Shown: positions 44,172-56,111, numbered from the stretch's first letter. The stretch: 64,000 nt of DNA from Arcuatula senhousia (GCA_963971305.1 OZ020314.1:1922001-1986000); one strand, 5' to 3'. The notes: generated by a model not told the origin, from the sequence alone. Program-made: numbers and translations.

Positions 44172-45725
44172 AAGCAGACCAGAACTAAGGTCTATTCTGA
44201 ACTAAAATATTGACGGATTTTATCGTAATAATGGCATGTAATAATACTAACGCCAATTAAAATACTTTATTGCAAAACGGGTTGATTACAACATTCATTT
44301 TGTTTTGCTTTGTATCTTTTCCTTTTTTAAATGTTTGAACAGGTCGAGTCATCTATATTTTATTTGACCTATCAATCAATCAAAACTTTTTTAAAATGAC
44401 ATTTGAAATGGGAAAAAATAGTAAAACATTTTTTGAAGTTTTTATACGAAGGTTCTCAACATACCCAATTTTCTTTAACTTCCTCGCTCATATATTGTCA
44501 ATACCGAAAAGTTATGATTTTAAACGTTTTTTTTTTATTTGGCATGCGTAAATTCTCCTTATAAAGTGTTTTAATGTTCCACATTTTGACTTCTATTTCA
44601 TTTGGTTCATTGGTCAATGGACAATAACAAAGTTAAAAATAGCAATAAAATATCCCTACTGGTCAATGCTTCTCGGGGAAAAATTTGTGTCCTTTATACT
44701 ATAAATTTTAATCTAATCTTGATGCAAATAGACCAACTAATTTTTTCACCGCTCATTTTTAAAATTTGTTCAGCGAGTCAGTTTTTGTTGAATTATTTCT
44801 CAAAAAGCACGTATTGGTGATCGTAGTTATTTATATTCTCTCTAAAACCATTGTTCAAAAGATTGATGTAAACACTTTCTTTAAAAGGTAGATTCTTCGA
44901 CCTGTTATTGATATTACTAGTAGTATTAAACCTATATGATTATAAGGACGTGATAGGCGAATTATACTTATATTTTTGGTTTATTGAAAGATAAGCAAAG
45001 TAAATACACGAAAATATCCATATATAATGTCATTTGAAATACTTTATTGCAAAACGGGTTGATTACAACATATTTTTGCTTTGTTGTTTTATCTCCCCGT
45101 TTTGCAATAAAAGAAGTTTTTCTGAAATCATTTAATATGTTTATTTACCTTAATTGGTTTCAAAACGTCATTTGTTTAAGTTGAAAAACTAATAAGTGTT
45201 TGAACATGTATTTCACCAACAAAAGCAACCAAAGTTTAGTGTTTTGTTGCAAAACGGGTAAGTAACATCCATTATTCAGTTTGTTTCCAATCTCCCCGTT
45301 TTGCAATAAAAGTTCTAACCTAAGTTTTGATCTAATTGAGTTATTTATTTTAAAATATAAGTTTCATGTTGTGTATTCTCAGCTATAATATTGACGGCTT
45401 TTATCGTTAGAATGGCATGTATAACGCAAATTAAAATACTTTATTGCAAAACGGGTTGATTGCAACAAACGTTTTGTTTTGCATTGGATCTCCCCGTTTT
45501 GAAATAAAAGTTTTTTTTAATCTTTTATGTTTATTAACCTTAAGTGGATTTAAAACGTCATTCGTTTGAGTTTTTATACCAATTATTTTTAAAGCATATA
45601 TTTTAACAAAAAAGTAACCGAATTTGGTGCTTTATTGCAGAACAGGTTGGTAACACCCATTATTTATTTTGATTCAAGTCTCCCCGTTTTGCAATAAAAG
45701 TTTTTACCAATTTTGTTTAACTTAT
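44172..45725 (+). repeat. Dispersed inverted-repeat modules (TTTATTGCAAAACGGG)
   Basis: The pair recurs at about 45043-45111, 45240-45310, 45440-45508 and 45632-45703, with only the left arm at 44268. A ~110-bp segment, from ATTGACGG(A/C)TTTTATCGT through the left arm, is present near 44210 and again near 45392. A longer-period duplication therefore underlies the set. Confidence 0.75.
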
Positions 45726-47493
45726 CAATAACATATCATTCTTTAAAATTTAAATCAACAAACAAAATCATCTACTAATTAATGGGCATGTTTGAACATA
45801 ATATCAATATTTTTCTATATGAATATAAGGACGTTATAAACGAATGATATACTCTTCCAAAAAAGTTACGCATTGATAGAAAATTTCCTATATCATACAA
45901 ACCCACATCATTTCAAAACAATATTACTAAGCCGTCCGTAGGCCGATTTTCATGAAATAAAAACCGATAAAAAGATAAATGAAAGCATTTTATTTGTTTG
46001 ATTTTGTGCAAAATCGTAACCTCGATGCTTTGTATGATATTTCAAGTAGAACTCAAGTGTACATATTATGTACATTTTACGCATCAATTTCCCGTTTAAA
46101 TCAATGCAAAATAGTAGAGTAGACGGCACCTTGATTTGAAAAAATTAATGTCCCCACCGAACATACTCACATATTATATATCGTTGGAAAGAGCAGGACC
46201 TAAGCAATCGAAATATGTTTGTCGTAAGCATCAGAGTTGGTCGAGTTTTCAGAAATTCAAGGTCAAAGGTCAATGGACGAAACAAACTAAAAAACAACCG
46301 TAAAAGTGTTTTTCATTTCCGTATTTATTTGTGGTCAAAATTGAAACAACTGATCGGAAATATATGAAATAATGTCTAAACAAATATTTTAATTAAAAAT
46401 TTTTCGATAGTACTACCGTTTATTATTAAAAATTCAATAAATTTACATGAAGGTCGAATTTCCCCCCTTTTTCTTGAGGAATTTTCTGCGCTATTATTTT
46501 TTAATTTAAATATAATTTTCTGTTTTTGTTTCAAGTTTGTCTTACAGTAAACATACCAAATATGTTTTCTAAAATGTTATTTGGCCATATAATCATTAAA
46601 AACTGTGTTTAAGAGATCCTTAAAAAGGGGGGATATTAAGAACAATAGAGTAAAACAAACCTTCTAAACTAAGTTGACACATTGTTAAAGGTTCTAATGC
46701 TTTTTACCATTTATATCAATACATTTAGGGCAAGTAAGGTTTATAGACCTACTTTATTCGTATTTTAGGACTTGAAGCCTTATATTGTAATCGTCCACAC
46801 TCCTGCCCAAAATACCAGGGGTGCCAATATGGAATGACTGATTATACCTACAGAACTTTATAGAATTTGATTAAAGTTACACATAATATTTTGAATATTA
46901 CACCATTGATTGTTGAATACGAAAAATTTTAATTCGAGTCTAATTAGGGATTTACTCGTGTGAAAACAGGGACCTTGCATATTTGGACGAAGGTGTACCT
47001 TTCTAGTAACCACTATTGCTTCTACATTATTGCACGAATCTCTTTGAAAATTTCACACAAATGTGGTCGCATGTTATTTTTTTTTTACCTATAAGATTTT
47101 GATAAGAATTATAAAAGGGGACGTTGATAAGTGAAACAAGTGTTTTGTCATCCGTACACAAAATGTGTTATTTTACTCTTATCGCCAATTGTTTCCTTTG
47201 AACCATCTTTGATTTTTTTCGAAATTCAGGTATTTTCTTTTCCTTAATGTGTAATTGTAATATTTTTGTTTTAGATTGTATCTAGAAAATCTTTGTGGTT
47301 TTATACTGACTAAAACTTAACAAAGCCACCCAAGGACCGTACAGTTCTAATCCACCACAGATTCGCCATCTGTGCTGAAAATTTCATAAAACTTAGTCAA
47401 ACGTATTGTTACATATTGTTGTTCAACATATCTATTTACCTTATTCATTGAATGAAAAATAAGGATTCACCATAGTAAAGTAAGGAAATTTTT
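45726..47493. other. AT-rich sequence, no gene seen
   Basis: No domain-bearing frame, RNA gene or element end found on either strand. Confidence 0.45.
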
Positions 47494-47527
47494 AGGCTAA
47501 GGTGGGGGGGTACCCCACTCTTAGCCT
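47494..47527. repeat. 34-bp hairpin
   Basis: AGGCTAAG-g-TGGGG pairs with CCCCA-ct-CTTAGCCT across a short GGG/TA loop. A stand-alone palindrome of unknown role. Confidence 0.6.
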
Positions 47528-48764
47528 CAACAACTCCTTTATAACTGCTTCAAATTTCACTAAACTTTACAGAATCTTTCTCACATAATGATACTTTGAT
47601 TTGAAAAGTTTATTTTGTATAAAACCTGCTAAAAAATGTTTGTAGTATGGTAATATATCATAGTTTTGATTTCTGGCCATGAAAAAAACACAGAAAATTT
47701 TCGCTATATCTCATTAACGACAATTACAAATTTGATAATTTTTTGACAAAATCTTAATTTTGATTCACAGATTATGATTATTTTTTTGTTCAATCTCGAA
47801 TTCAGCGATTCCTTCAACAAATCATTCAAGAATGGCTTTTGGACACAAGGGCACTAATTGTATATGTCCTGATAAACGTTAACTTATGCTTGAAAATTAA
47901 CGAAATGTCTAATAAATCTTTTATTTTATATAGTGTCATAATTCCCTTTGTGATCGATGTTCGATGATCGAACTATAATAAATCCATATGCCTCGAATTG
48001 TTATAAGTCTAAATGTACGTTTTTCTTAATGTTTCAGAAATCACACCTTTGAATAGTTGTTTTTGTATATTTTTACACTACATTTAACAAGTCTTAAAAT
48101 GTTGTTGCGAAATGGACTTTTTTCTTACCCATGTTCCAAGTCGTATATTTGTTTATCCATAATACACTTTGATTTAAGCAGGACCTTCCAATACGTTAAT
48201 AGGCCCTGATTTAAGGTGGCATATTTTGTATTCTGTCAATATAAATGTTTAAGAAAATGTTGTTAAAATTGAAAGGTCAGTTTATCAACATCGCATTTTT
48301 TAATAAGCCATGTTAAAGAGTGGGCATTTTTTTTTAAAACGTCCCATCTCCTGGCTTTGACTAATTTGTTTGCCACCTGGGCACGAGTACGGGATTTTTA
48401 TTCTTTAATTTTAGATTACCACAACTTCAATGCAGTTTTGTCTCCCTTTAATTTTTGTTGCTGTTGAGCGCTTTTCCAGAAATTTAAAGGTATTAACACT
48501 TCAACAATGAGTTACAAGTAAATATTTATCAAGTGAAATCTTAATCCGTGTTAAGAAACATATTTCTAACACTGACCACGCCACTTTTTCTGTATATCAC
48601 TGTAATAACAAAAAACAATCTACTTTCGTTTTCGATTTAAAGTTTCCTGGTACACTTCATATGAAACAGACATTTTGAAATGTGCCGGACCTGCCTATTT
48701 GTCCAGCAGAAAATTCCATGAAAGATCATTGCGGAAATTTTTAAGAGTAGTGGATAAGAGTTAA
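47528..48764. other. AT-rich sequence, no gene seen
   Basis: Nothing recognised on either strand. Confidence 0.45.
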
Positions 48765-50797
48765 CAGTCCCTTTAAAGGTAAAAAATAGCGTTTTTTATG
48801 TGTATACCCCAAGGAATAAAAATCTATTGCAGATAAAGAAAAGCTGTTTCTTGCTAAAATGTTCAGCTCATCAAGGTCTTCAAAGTCTCCATAAGGTTGA
48901 ATTTGTCAGATGACCCTTGATAGGGGTTATGGTCCTTTAAAGGTAAAAAATAGCATTTTTTTTTGCCCTAAAGAATAAAACTATTGCAGATAAAGAAAAG
49001 CTGTTGCTTGCTTAAATGTTCAGCTCATAAAGCTCTACAAAGTCTTCATAATGTTGAAGTTGTTAGATGACCCTCTTATAGGGTATATTTTATTCACAAA
49101 AGTTCGTAGACATATAGTCAGGTGTAACTAACATGGACAACAAGGGGAGGTACGACTAAAGTTTTGTGAACTTTTGTGAATATGTGTCCAGCCCCTTTAA
49201 GGCGAAAAAATGTGTTTTTATACGACCGCAAAATGTTTGCAATCGTATAATGTTATGGCGATGTCGTCGTTGTCGTCGTCGTTGTCGTTGTCGTCGTCGT
49301 CGTCGTGTGGGGACATTTGGTTTCCGTGCGATAACTTGACTAAATATTGACCAATTGTTATGAAATTTTGATATGATGTTTGTAACCACTAGAGGAAGGT
49401 TCTTATTGTATTTGGGGTTGGTGGCCCTTACCGTTTTGGAAAAAAGGGCCAAAAGGAGCTAAAACGGGTGTATTGACAAAACTGTTGTAGAATGTTTATT
49501 ATTCATTTGATTTTAAAAATTCTTTTTTTATTGAATTCCTTATTAAATTCCGTCAACAAAATGTGTCAATGGTTTTGATGTATATCTAAACGTTACATTG
49601 CTACAGGGGGGCCAAAGACGGGCCACACCCAAAAAATCAACTTTTTTATTTGTGGTCCGATTTTCAAAATCTTTTTTTTCATTGGAATCCTTGTGAAAAT
49701 CCCTGTCTGCATTTTTCAATCAGATTTGCAATATCTCTAACTGTTTTTGAGATATAAGGGGTCGAAGGGGCAAAAAACGCCATTTTTAACAGTTGGTCAA
49801 GGCAAATGGTTTAACACAAGAAATTTAGCTGTAGTGGGCAAGCCAATTGTTATGAAGTTTAAATATGATGATTATATACACTGAAGGAAGTTTTTTATTG
49901 TATTTGAGGTTTGTGGTCCTAACCTTTTTTCAAAAAAGGCCAAAAGGGGCTTAATAGTGTCAAAAATGTCAATGAATATAGAAATATTTTTTTTTCTATT
50001 AAATGTTATTGTAAATATATATGTGTCAAATATTCATTTTAAAGTCCACCATAGGTTGCATGTGTAAAAAAGCTTTGTAAGTCCACCATGGGCTGCATGT
50101 GACCAAAGCAATAGACTATCCATATTGGGCCTCCAACGTACAGGGATCAACTTGTTGCGGTCGTATCATGCTGCGCTCGGCGTAGCTTTTTATTGGCCTC
50201 TAGAATGAAAACTATTGCAGATAGAGAAAAGCTGTTGCTTGCTTAAATGTGCAGCTAATTTAGCTCTACAAAAGTATCCATAGGGTCGAAGCTGTCGGTG
50301 ACCCCTTGTAGGGGTTACCACCCCTTAAAGGCCAAAAAAGTGTTTTTGGCCTCTAGAATGAAAATTATTGCAGAGACAAAAAAGATGTTGCTTGCTTAAA
50401 TGTTCAGCTCATTTACCTCTTCAAAAGTCGTGATGGGGTCGAAGTTGTCAGATGACCCCTTATAGGGGTTACAGCTCATTAAAGGCAAAAAATAGTATTT
50501 TTGGCCCATAGAATGAAAGCTATTGCAGATAAAGAAAAGTTGTTGGTTGCTTAAATGTTCAGCTCATCTAGCTCTACAAAAGTCCCCATAGGGTCGAAGT
50601 TGTCAGATAAGCCCTTATAGGGGTAACAGCACCTTTAAAGTTGAATATTAGTGTCTTTGCTTATTTAGAATGAAAACTATTGCAGACAGAGAAAAGCTTT
50701 TTCTTGCTTAAACATTCAGCCCATTTAGCTATACAATAGTCTTCATAGGGTTGACATCAATACTAGGTGAGCGATTCAGGCTCCTTGGAGCCTCTTG
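48765..50797 (+). mobile_element. Family G element (G5), tandem body, headless, hosting element H
   Basis: The body has ~150-bp units with AGATAAAGAAAAGCTGTTGC, TTAAATGTTCAGCTCAT and TGTCAGATGACCC..TATAGGGGTTA at about 48836, 48984, 50218, 50371, 50528 and 50682. The 3' end has TAGGTGAGCG, the hairpin AGGCTCC-TT-GGAGCCT (50778-50793) and CTTG with TT. No head hairpin was found. Element H splits a unit at 49220-50194. Confidence 0.65.
49220..50194 (+). mobile_element. Helitron-like element, family H (975 bp), nested in G5
   Basis: Head hairpin ATACGACCGCAAA-ATG-TTTGCAATCGTAT (two mismatches), TAATGTTATGG junction and a GTCGTC microsatellite (49262-49303). GCGGTCGTAT (50157-50166) exactly inverts the first ten bases. 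The terminal hairpin GCTGCGC/GCGTAGC (50170-50186) pairs fully if one G-T wobble is allowed, followed by TTTTTATT. The host unit reads ...GTTTTT then GGCCTCTAGAATG across the gap, as in the next unit at 50341. Confidence 0.72.
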
Positions 50798-50809
50798 TTA
50801 TTTCTATAT

Positions 50810-51185
50810 TTAAAGTACATTTTTAGTCTGAAAATGTAGTTATTCTTTTCGAAGTTTCATGTTGAATTGATGTTATTTAGTTTTCATTTAAGACCTGTAT
50901 TTTTAAAAAAATATTTTAGTAGTATACTATTGTTATTCTAATAGCGAAAAATGAGTATATCAAGTGTTCATTGCTAAGTGTTAATATGTATTGTTTATTA
51001 TTTATTTGTTCAAATTGATAACCGTAATTTTATTAAATGTTTGATATTTTTTAGTGACAACAATTGCAGCTACTTCGTCACACACATTAAATATTTGCGT
51101 TGACTTTGTTTATAATTTCTATTTTGTACTTAATTATATTTCACTTAATAAAATTTTATTTTGTTTACTTTTGCCTGGTAATTTT
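50810..51185 (+). repeat. Diverged duplicate of 30720-31070
   Basis: See 30720: the same order of short blocks, ending TTCACTTAATAAAATTTTATT..TACTTTTGCCT. Here it sits between two G elements. Confidence 0.55.
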
Positions 51186-51189
51186 TTTA

Positions 51190-51714
51190 GCCATCACTTT
51201 GCTGTTTTATTCATGTTTTTGCCCTACTAAGAGAAGAGCTGTTGCTAACTTAAACCATCGGCTCATTTAGGGCTAGAAAAATCTTTATTGGGTTGTAGTT
51301 GTCAGATGACCCCTCTAGGGGTTATGCTCCTTTTCAGTGAAAAAGGCGTTTTTTCATGTTTTGGCCCAGAGAATGAAAACCATTGCAGATACAGAATGTT
51401 GCCTGCTTAAACCATCAACTCATTGAAATATACAAAAGTCTCCATTGAATGGAAGTTGTCTCAGATTACCCCTTATAGGTGTTATTGTTCTTTAAAGGTA
51501 AAAAAATAGTATTATTTCATATTTTTTGCTCATAAAATGAAATGTGTTGCTGTTAAAGAAAAGTCAAACCTTGCTTAAAGCTTCAGCTCAATATGATCTA
51601 CAAAGTCTCTACTGAGTGAAAGTCAGACGACCTCTTGATTGAATTTTAACTAATTAGTGATTCCCCTATAGCTAAAAGAAAAGGTGGGTGAATTAGGCTC
51701 GTGGGAGCCTTTTG
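51190..51714 (+). mobile_element. Family G element, 3' part (G6)
   Basis: The body has the ~150-bp G5-type units (TTGTCAGATGACCCCTCTAG, TGTCTCAGATTACCCCTTATAG). The 3' end has the hairpin AGGCTC-GTGG-GAGCCT (51695-51710) and TTTTG. After TT the head of G7 begins. Confidence 0.65.
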
Positions 51715-51716
51715 TT

Positions 51717-52150
51717 AGCTCACCTGACCCAAAGGGCCATTAGATCTATTGCCATCCCTTTGCATCTGTCGTCGTCGATAACATATCTTAGGAAATTTCT
51801 GAAACTACTGCACCCATCATGAATAGGACGCATTCTATCAAGATTACAAAAATGGTAACTACCGAATGACAAAAACATGGCCACCGTTGCTAAAAATAGA
51901 ACAAGGGGGTCAGACCCCAATTTTTGGTTTATTAATTGAAAAGTAAAATAGTTGGAGAAAATCTGAAGAAAATTCCAACGTCAGCTTGAAAAGTTTTACA
52001 AAAATATACTATGGGTTGTCGATTTCAGATAACCCCTTAAAGGGGTTATGGCCCTTTACATGTTCAAAGTAGCAGGTTTTTTTTATGTTAGCATAAATAT
52101 ATGGAGACTATTGCAAATAGAAAATAGCAATTGCATTTTGAAAAAAAGCA
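51717..52150 (+). mobile_element. Family G element, 5' part (G7)
   Basis: Head AGCTCACCTGACCCAAAGGG with a decayed return arm, CTATTGCCATCCC, GTCGTCG run, then AAAACATGGCCACCG and AAAAATAGAAC. It lacks a 3' end and runs into the Penelope-like fragment. Confidence 0.65.
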
Positions 52151-52879
52151 GAAGTACTAAACGCACATCCGAACGTCATAGTCCAAAAAGGCAGAGATAA
52201 AACCAGTCGACACAAGGAAGGACAGGACGAAAATAAAAGACAACGTAAAGCTCTGGAACAGTTAACGTTTCCTGCCTGCTACGGCACACCCGTCGTTCTG
52301 CCAATTTTCAATTCAGTGTGTCAAATCCGGTAAAGGAAGACAAAACAAAATCTGTGACAAACCAACATCTGCATTCACCTGAGAGTTGAAAATCCCATAT
52401 TTGTCTATGAGATAATGATAAAATTACGACTGCAACCGAGGAGCAACAAAACCTTGTAATAACAATATTTTGTGTCAAACGTGACGCTCTGCCAGGGAAA
52501 TCGATGTTGTAATTCCCGCAAGCTCTGGAATAACGAATCAATTGTGATACGTAAACTCCATAAGCTGGTGCGGACAGAATGTTACTACACTGACAATTGG
52601 AAAGTTGAATCATCACGTTTGTCATTGAGCTTTGTTGAAAATTTTCCTTGAGAGTCTATTTCGAGATGAAGATCTAAATATAAAGCAGACTTTCTAGAAT
52701 ATATTGTGTATTTTATCTCAAGTTCCTGAGGTTATATGCGATGCAGAAAGTCACCAAATTGAGAATTGCTCAGTGAAAGGATATCATCAATATAACGTAA
52801 AGTAAGGTTAAAAGAGAAAGAAAAGAAAATTGAGCATGTCGATTTTTTGGTCTTTTGTATATTTGTTCAAAAATTCAAA

Positions 52880-53100
52880 AACCACAGGGAAAGACAGCCA
52901 GCAGTCTTCAACATGACCAGAGGTCGTTGTTCGCAGTCTTGCATTGGCCCAAGAATAAGAATACAATACAAAATATTCAAACAAATCCCTAAATTATCAA
53001 CGAAAGACCCATCCTGGACATAGAACCATAAAAGATAGGGACAAACAAAAGCTTTTACAAGGATTCCTGGCTTTGGACAGGTACATATAAAATGTGGAGG
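52880..53100. repeat. Dispersed repeat fragment inside the RT pseudogene
   Basis: Homologous to 25440-25660 and, in part, to 42890-42990. It separates the mid and catalytic blocks of the reverse transcriptase. Confidence 0.5.
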
Positions 53101-53602
53101 GGTTATACTAGAATTTTGGGCCCAACCTTTCACCTATTGTTTATCACAACGATTACACACCAAAGATCAAATCACCAAGAAAGAGAGTATTGGTCAGATG
53201 TTATCGACTTGCTAAGAGACCATATGAAACGTATTTTCCCATTACCTTGGTTTATAAGCCGGACGTCGGGTAAAACAAGCCCTTGATATCCAATAAGATG
53301 TGAAAAATACTGGTTGCTGGTGAGGTGGTAGATATTTGTACCTGCGTTTTCTATCCTTTTTGAAAAAAAAACTGTGCTTAATTAGTTGTGCCAATCGTGA
53401 TTTCAGTTGTTCATGTAGAATAGAAATGTAAAGTGTGGACACGTCGAAAGTTTTGATGCTGTTACAAGATGAAATTAATTAAGAGCTAAAAATCTCCATA
53501 AGTTGTTTTGAGTTCTTAAGGATCCACATTTGATTGACACCATTTCTAGAATAACAACAATCGCAATATTTCTGGAACCCGGATTTAATTGTCATAAGTA
53601 TT

Positions 53603-54774
53603 GAAATACTAATGACAACAAAGTTCCAGACAATACATTTTGCTACGCCTGACGCGCGTTTCGTCTATTCAAGACTCATCAGAGGCGCTCTACCAAAAAT
53701 ATTGAAAATGCCAAACACTGTATAAATATGAAGAGCATAGAACAGTATAACCAAAAATACCAAACTGGGGAACCAAATAATTACTAAGATAATCAACCTA
53801 TGTCTGGGGTAGGAAGAACCTTAGGGTTTAGACAATTTTGAAATTTAGACGGATAATTTAAAGCTTTGATGTATTCTCCAACTCAAAAAGTGTTGGTGCC
53901 GGAGCGGGCTAACCTCGGGGAATTTACACTCCACCAGCAGTGCTAACCTTCACGTGTGTTCGAAATACAAATGACAACAAAGTTCCAGACAATACATTTT
54001 GCTACGCCTGACGCGCGCTTCGTCTATTCAAGACTCATCAGAGGCGCTCTACCAAAAATATTGAAAATGCCAAACACTGTATAAATATGAAGAGCATAGA
54101 ACAGTATAACCAAAAATACCAAACTGGGGAACCAAATTATTACTAAGATAATCAACCTATGTCTGGGGTAGGAAGAACCTTAGGGTTTAGACAATTTTGA
54201 AATTTAGACGGATAATTTAAAGCTTTGATGTATTCTCCAACTCAAAAAGTGTTGGTGCCGGAGCGGGCTAACCTCGGGGAATTTACACTCCACCAGCAGT
54301 GCTAACCTTCACGTGTGTTCGAAATACAAATGACAACAAACTTCCAGACAATACATTTTGCTACGCCTGACGCGCGCTTCGTCTATTCAAGACTCATCAG
54401 AGGCGCTCTACCAAAAATATTGAAAATGCCAAACACTGTATAAATATGAAGAGCATAGAACAGTATAACCAAAAATACCAAACTGGGGAACCAAATTATT
54501 ACTTAGATAATCAACCTATGTCTGGGGTAGGAAGAACCTTAGGGTTTAGACAATTTTGAAATTTAGACGGATAATTTAAAGCTTTGATGTATTCTCCAAC
54601 TCAAAAAGTGTTGGTGCCGGAGCGGGCTAACCTCGGGGAATTTACACTCCACCAGCAGTGCTAACCTTCACGTGTGTTCGAAATACAAATGACAACAAAG
54701 TTCCAGACAATACATTTTGCTACGCCTGACGCGCGATTCGTCTATTCAAGACTCATCAGAGGCGCTCTACCAAA
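53603..54774 (+). repeat. 359-bp tandem array, 3 full units plus a partial one
   Basis: Unit starts at 53603, 53962, 54321 and 54680, exactly 359 bp apart, with near identity. Landmarks are CTACGCCTGACGCGCG, AAGACTCATCAGAGGCGCTC, CAACCTATGTCTGGGGTAGG and CTCGGGGAATTTACACTCC..CAGCAGTGCTAACC. It interrupts the minus-strand reverse transcriptase reading. The high identity points to recent amplification. Confidence 0.95.
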
Positions 54775-55184
54775 CAGAACTGAAAGAGGTTTAGTGGTAC
54801 ATTTGGATGACTTTGCAATGAAGCGCTGTTGGTGTGGATTTTTATGATTTTTATATAATTTAGGAATCCAATACAGGAATGGAATGTCATCATTGTTGGT
54901 ACAAACAGAAAGGCCGATAAAGGAAGCGACGGATTTGTGATTGTCAATAATTTCCTCCTTAGAGAGTGTTGCAGATTTGTTGCTAGTACAACCAACCACC
55001 TGATTCAGCTGTCAAACAGTCAATATAGTGATTCTTGCACACAAATATGATGTTATTTGGTGCTTTATCTGCAGGTACAATAACGTACTTGTCATGTTAG
55101 GTGGACAATGTATTAGCAAAATCAGCGTTTCTGAAAATGAATATTGCCTTAGTGGTCATTCAGCCTTTCTAAGAAATATAAACT

Positions 55185-55625
55185 ACAACAAAGTTCCAGA
55201 CAGTTTAAGTTACACCTGGTGCGCATTTCATTTATTCAAGACTCATCAGAGGCGCTCCACCTTAAGTTGAAAATGCCAAACACTATATGATTATGAAGAG
55301 CATAGAAATATTATACCAAAAATGTCGAAAGAGGGACCAAACTTTACTAAGACCAACCTATGTCTTGGGTAGGAAAAACCTTAGGGTTTTGACAATTTAA
55401 AAATTTAAGCGCATAATTTATAGCTAATGTGTTCGTCAACACAAAGGTGTTGATGCCGGAGTGGGCTTACCCCTGGGAATTAAAACACCACAAGCAGCGC
55501 TAACCATCATGGATGTTAGAAATATATTCATCAGAGGCACTCATCCAAAAGTTGGAAATGCCAAGCACTATACAAATATGAAGAGCATAGAAAAATATTA
55601 CAAAAAAATGTCGAAAAAATGACCA
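55185..55625 (+). repeat. Diverged copies of the 359-bp family
   Basis: CAAAGTTCCAGACAGTTTAA, AAGACTCATCAGAGGCGCTC, CCAACCTATGTCTTGGGTAGG and GGGCTTACCCCTGGGAATT..AGCAGCGCTAACC follow the unit order at lower identity. A second partial copy starts near 55500. Confidence 0.8.
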
Positions 55626-55870
55626 AACTATACTATTGATTCTTTTAAAAACTTCAGTCAAATTAGCTTTACAAACGTCTAGATAGGTAAAAGTCGTCAG
55701 ATGACCTATTGTAGGGGTTATGACCCTCTGAAGGTAAAAAAACGTTGCTCTTAAAAATAAAAACAATTGCAGATAGAGAATAGCTGTTGCTTGCTCTAAC
55801 CTTCAATGAATTTAGCTCTCCAAAATTCTCAATATGCTGAAACTGTTAGATGACCCTACATAAAAGTTAA
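55626..55870 (+). repeat. Fragment of a family G body
   Basis: GTCAGATGACCTATTGTAGGGGTTATGACC and ATTGCAGATAGAGAATAGCTGTTGCTTGC-like stretches match the ~150-bp units of G5. Confidence 0.6.
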
Positions 55871-55997
55871 AGTCCATTGAACAATGCCTTTAAAAGATTT
55901 AATAAGAAAATATTTTTTGTTGTTGAAATGTTTGGCTTAATGATTATAATTTTGGTTTTAAAATGGTACATAATGTTAACCTTATTTTGACAATATA

Positions 55998-56018
55998 ATA
56001 ATAATAATAATAATAAGT
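55998..56018 (+). repeat. (ATA)n microsatellite
   Basis: Seven ATA/AAT units in a row. Confidence 0.9.
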
Positions 56019-56111
56019 AAGATCAAGTAACAGTTAATTCTAACTAAATAACCGAGCTTTTTTGTTTGTTTTAGTGATATGTTTTTCCCCACTAATTGAT
56101 TAATTGTCAAG

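Larger units (their letters stand above)
52190..55000 (-). pseudogene. Broken Penelope-like reverse transcriptase, split by a tandem array
   Basis: Read from right to left on the minus strand. 54780-54999 encodes FLYWIPKLYKNHKNP and SSKCTTKPLS, typical of the start of a Penelope-like RT. After the 359-bp array (53603-54774), 53240-53600 encodes SRNGVNQMWILKNSK and LKSRLAQLIK. Another repeat (52880-53100) then interrupts, and the region expected between these blocks is missing. 52640-52830 encodes RYIDDILSLSN (the catalytic YIDD block) and YLDLHLEIDSQG. 52308-52625 encodes APAYGVYVSQLIRYSRACGNY. Stops and frame changes separate the blocks, so it is dead. The family call is from recognised motifs; no GIY-YIG endonuclease was seen. 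A second 3' fragment lies at 60785-61240. Confidence 0.65.

Noticed and set aside
43912..44205. 97-codon frame over the SINE-like element
   Set aside because: It spans the element, the target duplication and outside repeat; the composition follows the GC-rich retroelement.
33815..45703. Inverted repeat as rho-independent terminators
   Set aside because: The context is eukaryotic; the stem is AT-rich with a ~35-base loop and no bacterial gene is present.
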